From Naasia aerilata (GTDB lineage: Bacteria; Actinomycetota; Actinomycetes; Actinomycetales; Microbacteriaceae): a stretch of 64,000 bases of DNA. This document shows, one piece after another, positions 58,829 to 64,000 of the stretch. The DNA is taken from assembly GCF_030296595.1 (NCBI RefSeq), contig NZ_AP027731.1:992001-1056000 (forward strand), written 5' to 3'. The position numbers and the translations under genes are program-made. The stretch's first letter is position 1. Every line of letters starts with the position of its first letter. The notes under the pieces are model-generated. The model was not told where the DNA came from. It worked only from the letters and a program-made list of their open reading frames with translations, and did not search any database.

Positions 58829-58838
58829 CGATATATCG
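58829..58838. promoter_or_regulatory. PadR-type operator (CGATATATCG)
   Basis: CGATATATCG followed by a half-copy GTATGTATCG at 58839-58848. It lies between padR (minus) and purL (plus), 52 bp from the padR start. The core equals both operators at 25942 and 25967. Confidence 0.75.
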
Positions 58839-58930
58839 GTATGTATCGGAGCGCAAGGCCCGTGTCCGCAGAGGCGTGCGCTCCGCCCCGTAGAATCGGA
58901 CGGTCCCTCCCGCGAGCTGAGGAGTTCCCC

Positions 58931-61240
58931 GTGCCCGAGAGCGCGCTGCAGACCCCCGTCGTCGACACGGTCGACCGGGCCGCCGAGACCCCGGAGCGCG
59001 AGCAGCCGTATGCGGCGCTCGGACTCAAGGACGACGAGTACGCGAAGATCCGCGAGATCCTGGGCAGGCGCCCCACGAGCGGCGAGCTCGCCATGTACTC
59101 CGTCATGTGGAGCGAGCACTGCTCCTACAAGAGCTCGAAGGTGTGGCTGCGCCAGTTCGGCCAGAAGGTGTCTCCCGCCATGAAGAAGAACCTCATGGTC
59201 GGCATGGGTGAGAACGCGGGCGTGATCGACGTCGGCGAGGGCTGGGCGGTCACCTTCAAGATCGAGAGCCACAACCACCCGAGCTACATCGAGCCCTTCC
59301 AGGGCGCCGCCACCGGCGTCGGCGGCATCGTGCGCGACATCATCTCGATGGGCGCCCGCCCCGTCGCAGTGATGGACGCCCTGCGCTTCGGCGCCATCGA
59401 CTCCCCCGACACCGCTCGCGTCGTCCACGGCGTCGTCGGCGGCATCAGCTTCTACGGCAACTGCCTGGGCCTGCCGAACATCGGCGGCGAGACCTGGTTC
59501 GACCCGGTGTACCAGGCGAACCCGCTCGTCAACGCCCTTGCGGTGGGAGTCCTCCGCCACGAGGACCTGCACCTCGCGAACGCGCGCGGAGTCGGCAACA
59601 AGGTCGTGCTGTTCGGCGCGCGCACGGGCGGCGACGGCATCGGCGGCGCATCCATCCTCGCCTCCGACACCTTCAGCGAGGGCGGCCCGACCAAGCGCCC
59701 CGCGGTGCAGGTCGGCGACCCCTTCGCCGAGAAGGTCCTCATCGAGTGCTGCCTCGAGCTCTTCCGTGGCGGGCTCGTGGAGGGCATCCAGGACCTGGGC
59801 GCTGCCGGGATCAGCTGCGCCACGAGCGAGCTCGCGAGCAACGGCGACGGCGGCATGGCGATCGACCTGGATGCCGTGCTGCTGCGCGATCCGTCGCTCA
59901 CCGCGGAGGAGATCCTCATGTCGGAGAGCCAGGAGCGCATGATGGCGATCGTGGAGCCCGGCAAGCTCGAGGGGTTCCTCGCGGTCACCGAGAAGTGGGA
60001 CGTCGAGACGAGCGTGCTCGGCGAGGTCACCGACACCGGCCGCCTCCGCATCACCTGGCACGACCAGCTCATCGTCGACGTCGACCCGCGCACGGTGGCG
60101 GTCGACAGCCCGGTGTACGAGCGCCCCATCGCCTACCCGACGTGGATCGACGCCCTCAACGCCGACAGCGCGTCCGACCTGCCGCGGCCGAGCGAGGGCG
60201 CCGAGCTGCGCGAGCAGTTCCTGCGCCTGACCGCGAGCCCCAACCTCGCCGACAAGGGCTGGATCACCGACCAGTACGACCGATACGTGCTCGGCAACAC
60301 CGCCCTCAGCTTCCCCGACGACGCCGGCATGGTCCGCGTCGATGAGGAGTCGGGCCTCGGCTTCGCGGTCGCGACCGACGCCAACGGCCGCTACTGCTAC
60401 CTCGACCCGTACCACGGGGCCCAGCTCGCACTGGCCGAGGCCCACCGGAACGTCGCCGCGACCGGCGCGACGCCCGCGGCCGTGTCGGACTGCCTCAACT
60501 TCGGCAGCCCCGAGAACCCCGAGGTCATGTGGCAGTTCTCCCAGGCCGTCGAGGGCCTCGCGGACGGCTGCCTCGCGCTCGAGATCCCTGTGACGGGCGG
60601 CAACGTGTCGCTCTACAACCAGACGGGGACGCAGCCGATCCACCCCACCCCCGTCGTCGCGGTGCTCGGCGTCATCGACGACGTCGCGAAACGCATCCCG
60701 TCCGGCTGGCAGGACGAGGGGCACAACCTCTACCTGCTCGGCACCACCGCGCTCGAGCTCGACGGCTCCGCCTGGGCGGGCGTCGTTCACGACCACCTCG
60801 GCGGGCGCCCGCCTGCGGTCGACCTGCAGCGTGAGAAGGACCTCGCGGGGCTGCTCGCAGCCGCGGCGTCCGAGTCTCTGGTGAGCGCGGCCCACGATCT
60901 GGCGGACGGCGGTCTCGCCCAGACGCTCGTCGACGGCGTCCTGCGCTTCGGCGTCGGCGCTCGGGTCTGGCTCGGCGAGCTGTGCGAGCGGGACGGCATC
61001 GACGCGGCGACGGCCCTGTTCAGCGAGTCGACGGGACGTGTCCTCGTCTCGGTCCCGCGCGACGAGGATGTGCGCTTCCGCGGCCTGTGCGAGGGGCGCG
61101 GCTACCCCGTCCTCCGCATCGGCGTGACGGACGGCACCCCGGAGACCGGTTCGACCCTCGAGGTGCAGGACGTGTTCCGCATCCCGCTCGAGGAGCTGCG
61201 CGCCGCGTCGAACGCGACCCTCCCGGCCCACTTCGCCTGA
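58931..61240 (+). CDS. purL: Phosphoribosylformylglycinamidine synthase subunit PurL
   Basis: A 769-residue small-type FGAM synthetase subunit that amidates FGAR with ATP using ammonia from PurQ. Diagnostic blocks are [49 protein letters not shown] and the second-half [19 protein letters not shown] lies 6 bases before GTG 58931 and TAGAAT at 58891-58896 is a likely -10 box. It faces a padR gene across a gap with a PadR operator, so a link in regulation is possible. Confidence 0.97.
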   Translation: MPESALQTPVVDTVDRAAETPEREQPYAALGLKDDEYAKIREILGRRPTSGELAMYSVMWSEHCSYKSSKVWLRQFGQKVSPAMKKNLMVGMGENAGVIDVGEGWAVTFKIESHNHPSYIEPFQGAATGVGGIVRDIISMGARPVAVMDALRFGAIDSPDTARVVHGVVGGISFYGNCLGLPNIGGETWFDPVYQANPLVNALAVGVLRHEDLHLANARGVGNKVVLFGARTGGDGIGGASILASDTFSEGGPTKRPAVQVGDPFAEKVLIECCLELFRGGLVEGIQDLGAAGISCATSELASNGDGGMAIDLDAVLLRDPSLTAEEILMSESQERMMAIVEPGKLEGFLAVTEKWDVETSVLGEVTDTGRLRITWHDQLIVDVDPRTVAVDSPVYERPIAYPTWIDALNADSASDLPRPSEGAELREQFLRLTASPNLADKGWITDQYDRYVLGNTALSFPDDAGMVRVDEESGLGFAVATDANGRYCYLDPYHGAQLALAEAHRNVAATGATPAAVSDCLNFGSPENPEVMWQFSQAVEGLADGCLALEIPVTGGNVSLYNQTGTQPIHPTPVVAVLGVIDDVAKRIPSGWQDEGHNLYLLGTTALELDGSAWAGVVHDHLGGRPPAVDLQREKDLAGLLAAAASESLVSAAHDLADGGLAQTLVDGVLRFGVGARVWLGELCERDGIDAATALFSESTGRVLVSVPRDEDVRFRGLCEGRGYPVLRIGVTDGTPETGSTLEVQDVFRIPLEELRAASNATLPAHFA

Positions 61241-61256
61241 CCCGGTCGGGGCGACG

Positions 61257-61314
61257 CGGGCCGTTTCGGCGGATCCGGGCCAAAGCGGAGGCCCGTAATG
61301 CCCGAATCGGCCCG
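61257..61314. repeat. Intergenic palindrome (CCCGAATCGGCCCG family, copy 2)
   Basis: CGGGCCG-T-TTCGG (61257-61269) pairs with CCGAA-T-CGGCCCG (61302-61314), twelve pairs around one T-T mismatch. The inner hairpin CGGGCC/GGCCCG (61276-61281 with 61290-61295) equals the one in copy 1 at 17427. It starts 17 bp after the purL stop. Confidence 0.82.
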
Positions 61315-61327
61315 TCCTCCCACGTCG

Positions 61328-61383
61328 AGTACGTTCCGGCCCGGGTGGTGCGCTACGCCGCACTATCCGGGCCGGAACGTACT
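61328..61383. repeat. Intergenic palindrome (GTACGTTCCGGCCC family, copy 2)
   Basis: A 17-bp perfect arm pair (61328-61344 with 61367-61383) with arm core GTACGTTCCGGCCCGG. Inside, GTGCG (61348-61352) pairs with CGCAC (61359-61363). It ends 8 bp before the stop of the convergent exporter gene. Confidence 0.92.
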
Positions 61384-61391
61384 AGGTGAGG

Positions 61392-62903
61392 TCAGGCGGT
61401 CGGGGCCTCCGCTGCCGCGGGCCGCGCTTCAGTCGCGGCGGGGCTGGACCAGCCAGTGGTGGCCTGAGGCTTCGCGAAGAACGCGACCACGATCGCGCCG
61501 ACGACCGCCGCGGCAGCGGGCAGCAGAAGCGACTGGCCCATCGCCGCCGCGAAGCCGTCGCGCAGGAACTCCGGCAGCTGACCGCCGCCGAACTCCGACG
61601 CCCCGCCGCCCGCTCCGCCCGAAGGCAGCTCCGCCGCGAGACGCGACTCCATCAGCACCGCGATCGAGGCGCTGCCGAGCACGGCGCCGATCTGCCGCGT
61701 GGTGTTGAACACGCCGGAGCCGGCCCCCGCCGATCGGGGCGGGAGGTTGCGAATCGTCGAGTTGGAGATCGGCCCCCAGATGCCCGCGTTCGCGACACCG
61801 AGCACGGCGCTCGGCACCAGCAGCAGCCAGATGGACGTGTCCGGCGCGAGCATCAGCCAGTAGAGGACGAGCGAGAGCGCGAGGAGCAGCATCCCGGCTA
61901 CCGCGAGGTTCCGCGGGTTCACACGGTCGATGAGCTTCCCGGCGGGCGGGGCCAGCACGCCGGAGAGCACGGCCATCGGCACGAGCATGAGCGCCGACTG
62001 GGTCGGCGTGAGGCCCTTCACCGTCTGGAAGTAGAACACCAGCGGCAGGGACATGCTCGTGACGGCGAAACCGACCGCGGTGATCCCGGCGTTGCCGAGC
62101 GAGAAGTTGCGGTCCCGGAAGAGGCTCAGCGGCAGCAGCGGCTCTCCGCGCTGCACGCGCTGCCACACCACGAACAGGGCCAGGACGACGACGCCCGCGA
62201 TGATGAGCGACCACACCGAGATGGGGCCGGTGATCGTGCCCCAGTCGTAGGTCTCGCCCTCCTGCAGTCCGAAGACGAGCAGGAACATGCCCACCGCGCT
62301 GAGCACGACGCCGAGGATGTCGAAGCGGTGGCCGTGCGTCTCGAGCTGAGGCACGTTCCGCAGGACCATGACGAACGCGACCACCCCGATCGGCAGGTTG
62401 ATGAAGAAGATCCACTCCCAGCCGAAGGCGTCGACGAGCACGCCGCCGAGGATGGGGCCGACCAGCGTCGCCAGTCCTGCGGTCGCACCCCAGACGCCGT
62501 TCGCCGCACCCCGCCGGTCCGGCGGGAAGATGCGCGTGATGACGGCCATGGTCTGCGGCGTCATGAGCGCGGCGCCGAGTCCCTGCACGACGCGCGCCGT
62601 GATGAGCATCTCGATGCTCCCCGACAGGCCGCACCAGAGGGAGGCCAGCGTGAAGATGGTGAGCCCGGCGAGGTAGAGGTTCTTCGGCCCGAAGCGGTCG
62701 CCGAGGCGTCCGGTGATCAGCAGCGGCACCGCGTAGGCGAGCAGGTAGGCGCTCGTCACCCAGATCACGGAGTTGATGTCGGTGTGCAGTCCGGCGAGGA
62801 TCGCCGGGTTCGCCACCGAGACGATGGTCGTGTCGATCAGGATCATGAAGAACCCGATGATGAGGGACCACAGTGCGGCCCACGGGCGTGCGACGGTTTC
62901 CAT
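61392..62903 (-). CDS. MFS transporter, DHA2 (EmrB/QacA) family
   Basis: A 503-residue drug:proton antiporter of the 14-helix type. Motif D1-like MILIDTTIVSVANPAI is in the first helix, GRLGDRFGPKNLYL is motif A, and GLATLVGPILGGVLVDAFGWEWIFFIN is in motif C position. The Gly/Ala-rich C-terminus is cytoplasmic. AAGGAAG lies before ATG 62903. It is 23 bp downstream of a padR gene and surely co-regulated. Confidence 0.95.
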   Translation of the reverse strand: METVARPWAALWSLIIGFFMILIDTTIVSVANPAILAGLHTDINSVIWVTSAYLLAYAVPLLITGRLGDRFGPKNLYLAGLTIFTLASLWCGLSGSIEMLITARVVQGLGAALMTPQTMAVITRIFPPDRRGAANGVWGATAGLATLVGPILGGVLVDAFGWEWIFFINLPIGVVAFVMVLRNVPQLETHGHRFDILGVVLSAVGMFLLVFGLQEGETYDWGTITGPISVWSLIIAGVVVLALFVVWQRVQRGEPLLPLSLFRDRNFSLGNAGITAVGFAVTSMSLPLVFYFQTVKGLTPTQSALMLVPMAVLSGVLAPPAGKLIDRVNPRNLAVAGMLLLALSLVLYWLMLAPDTSIWLLLVPSAVLGVANAGIWGPISNSTIRNLPPRSAGAGSGVFNTTRQIGAVLGSASIAVLMESRLAAELPSGGAGGGASEFGGGQLPEFLRDGFAAAMGQSLLLPAAAAVVGAIVVAFFAKPQATTGWSSPAATEARPAAAEAPTA

Positions 62904-62926
62904 TCCGCTTCCTTGTCTGTCGTGCG

Positions 62927-63493
62927 TCACCAGTCGAGACGACCGGTCGTGATGCGCTCGAGCAGGTGCTCGAGCCAGTCCAGTTCGGCGCGCAGCACGG
63001 CGCGCTGATAGCCCACTTCGATCCAGTACTTCTCCGGGATGTCCCTCGCCTCGACATGCTGAGCGCTGAGGCCGAGGGCGTCGAGGCTCTCCCGCATCGC
63101 GGCGATGCGCGTCTCGAGCAGGCGGACGGCCTCCTCGGCGGGCAGGTTGTGCGCCTGGCTGAGGGCGAGCGGGAACTCCGGGTACTCCTCGGCCCTCTCG
63201 CGCAGCATGGCGGTGAGCCGCCTCTGCAGCGCCGAGCGCCCCTCGTCGGTCACCCGGTAGGTGGTGCGCTCGGGCCGGTTGCCGCCCCGGTCGGTGCCGG
63301 CCACCTCGGCCATACCGTGGCGGGCCAGGCGATCGATGGTGTGGTACAGCGACCCCGGGCGGACCTTCACGAGCCGGTCGTCCTTGCGCTTCAGCATCTC
63401 CTGATACATCTCGTAGGGATGCATCGGGCCCTCGACGAGCAGCGCCAGGGCTGCCACGGCGAGGGGACTGAGGGCGCGCGACGATTCTTCCAT
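62927..63493 (-). CDS. PadR family regulator of the DHA2 exporter
   Basis: A 188-residue PadR protein with winged helix (LAVAALALLVEGPMHPYEMYQEM, then RPGSLYHTIDRLARHGMAEV, wing RTTYRVTDEG) and a C-terminal dimerisation helix pair with Trp-rich end LDWLEHLLERITTGRLDW. ATG 63493 lies 6 bp from a perfect inverted repeat, its probable operator. It is the first gene of the exporter operon, so exporter expression is likely induced by its own substrates. Confidence 0.92.
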   Translation of the reverse strand: MEESSRALSPLAVAALALLVEGPMHPYEMYQEMLKRKDDRLVKVRPGSLYHTIDRLARHGMAEVAGTDRGGNRPERTTYRVTDEGRSALQRRLTAMLRERAEEYPEFPLALSQAHNLPAEEAVRLLETRIAAMRESLDALGLSAQHVEARDIPEKYWIEVGYQRAVLRAELDWLEHLLERITTGRLDW

Positions 63494-63499
63494 GTGAAT

Positions 63500-63515
63500 T
63501 ATTCCACCTGGAATA
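63500..63515. promoter_or_regulatory. Operator and promoter of the padR-exporter operon
   Basis: TATTCCA-cc-TGGAATA, a perfect 7-bp inverted repeat (63500-63506 with 63509-63515). On the minus strand TATATT (63517-63512) overlaps it and may be the -10 box. The word is unlike the CGATATATCG sites of the other two PadR genes. Confidence 0.75.
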
Positions 63516-63544
63516 TACCGCACCGAAGCCGGCGCCAACAGGCG

Positions 63545-63877
63545 CTATTCGGCGGGACGCTCCGACGCGATCCGCTCATGGTGGTGGATGACCTCGGCGA
63601 CGACGAAGGAGAACCACTTCTCCGCGAAGGCGGGGTCGAGGTGCGCCTCCTCGGCCAGCGACCGGAGCCGCTGCACCTGCTGCCGCTCGCGATCCGGATC
63701 GGCCGCAGGCAGACCCTGCGCCGCCTTGAGCTCGCCCACGCGCTGGGTGAACTTGAACCGCTCAGCGAGGAGGTGGGTGAGAGCAGCATCGATGTTATCG
63801 ATGCTCTGCCGGAGGGAGAGCAGATCGGCGAGCGCCTGCTGCTCCTCCGGCTCCAGCGGCCGGTCGGAGAGGGTCAT
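63545..63877 (-). CDS. Chorismate mutase (AroQ type)
   Basis: A 110-residue all-helical chorismate mutase that turns chorismate into prephenate for Phe and Tyr synthesis. LADLLSLRQSIDNIDAALTHLLAERFKFTQRVGELKA is the first long helix with the active-site Arg and Lys; PDRERQQVQRLRSLAEEA is the second with Arg. Its length and form match the stand-alone actinobacterial enzymes. ATG 63877 lies 7 bases after TAGGGT, suggesting a leaderless message. Confidence 0.92.
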   Translation of the reverse strand: MTLSDRPLEPEEQQALADLLSLRQSIDNIDAALTHLLAERFKFTQRVGELKAAQGLPAADPDRERQQVQRLRSLAEEAHLDPAFAEKWFSFVVAEVIHHHERIASERPAE

Positions 63878-63884
63878 GGAACCG

Positions 63885-63890
63885 ACCCTA
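63885..63890 (-). promoter_or_regulatory. -10 box of chorismate mutase, leaderless start
   Basis: TAGGGT on the minus strand, seven bases before ATG 63877. No ribosome-binding site is present. Confidence 0.45.
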
Positions 63891-63931
63891 TCCCCGGCCT
63901 CTGCCGCCGAACGGCCCCGAGGCCTCCGGCC

Positions 63932-64000
63932 CTAGCCCCGGCCCTCGTCGGATCGCTCGTCGCTGAGCCGGGAGGCGGCCGGCGCGAACGAGGCCACGCG
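63932..64000 (-). CDS. C-terminal end of a gene cut by the window edge
   Basis: An open minus-strand frame from the window end to TAG at 63932-63934, ending ASRLSDERSDEGRG. It has the high third-position GC of coding sequence here. It is too short to name. Confidence 0.45.
   Translation of the reverse strand, partial: RVASFAPAASRLSDERSDEGRG

Overview
High-GC (about 70%) actinobacterial chromosome, most like Microbacteriaceae. Pointers are the purS/purQ/purL arrangement, a DUF3073 gene, GTG starts sitting a few bases after TAnnnT boxes (leaderless transcripts), a stand-alone ATP-dependent DNA ligase, and AcrB-like and DHA2 exporters under PadR regulators. This assignment comes from gene content only.

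Layout. 1-5.3 kb: tRNA-Phe, a RibD-type reductase, a ferredoxin/ferredoxin-reductase pair, a VOC protein, a Vsr-like nuclease, a GIY-YIG nuclease, a DUF488 protein and a small zinc-ribbon-like protein. 5.3-9.8 kb: a large BTAD/NB-ARC regulator and an SDR. 9.9-20.3 kb: cysE-cysK, membrane protein, proline iminopeptidase, cation diffusion facilitator, zinc peptidase, DNA ligase, GNAT, RecQ and a DMT transporter. 20.3-29.7 kb: DEAD-box helicase with a long Arg-rich N-terminus, an RND exporter divergent from a DUF4097-PadR operon, and a KimA-like permease. 29.7-38.8 kb: SMP-30 protein, a sugar ABC operon with its LacI repressor, a debranching-type glycosidase and an FAD monooxygenase. 38.9-45 kb: a lower-GC insertion between DUF3073 and purM that carries a complete qatABCD anti-phage operon. 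45-61 kb: purM, purF, purD, purC, purS, purQ and purL, interspersed with a two-component system plus ABC exporter, a ring-cleavage-like VOC protein and a PadR gene. 61-64 kb: DHA2 exporter with PadR, chorismate mutase, and the end of one more gene.

Two patterns run through the window. (1) Sixteen genes are interrupted, at 23 places in all, and every interruption is repaired by adding one base, usually in a short G or C run. Even purD is affected. This looks like assembly error, so the merged coordinates given here are the likely real genes. (2) Almost every non-coding gap in the core region holds a 50-100 bp nested palindrome. At least three sequence families occur twice each, with wobble or compensating changes that keep the stems. 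I know no name for them; they are the best candidate for something undescribed.
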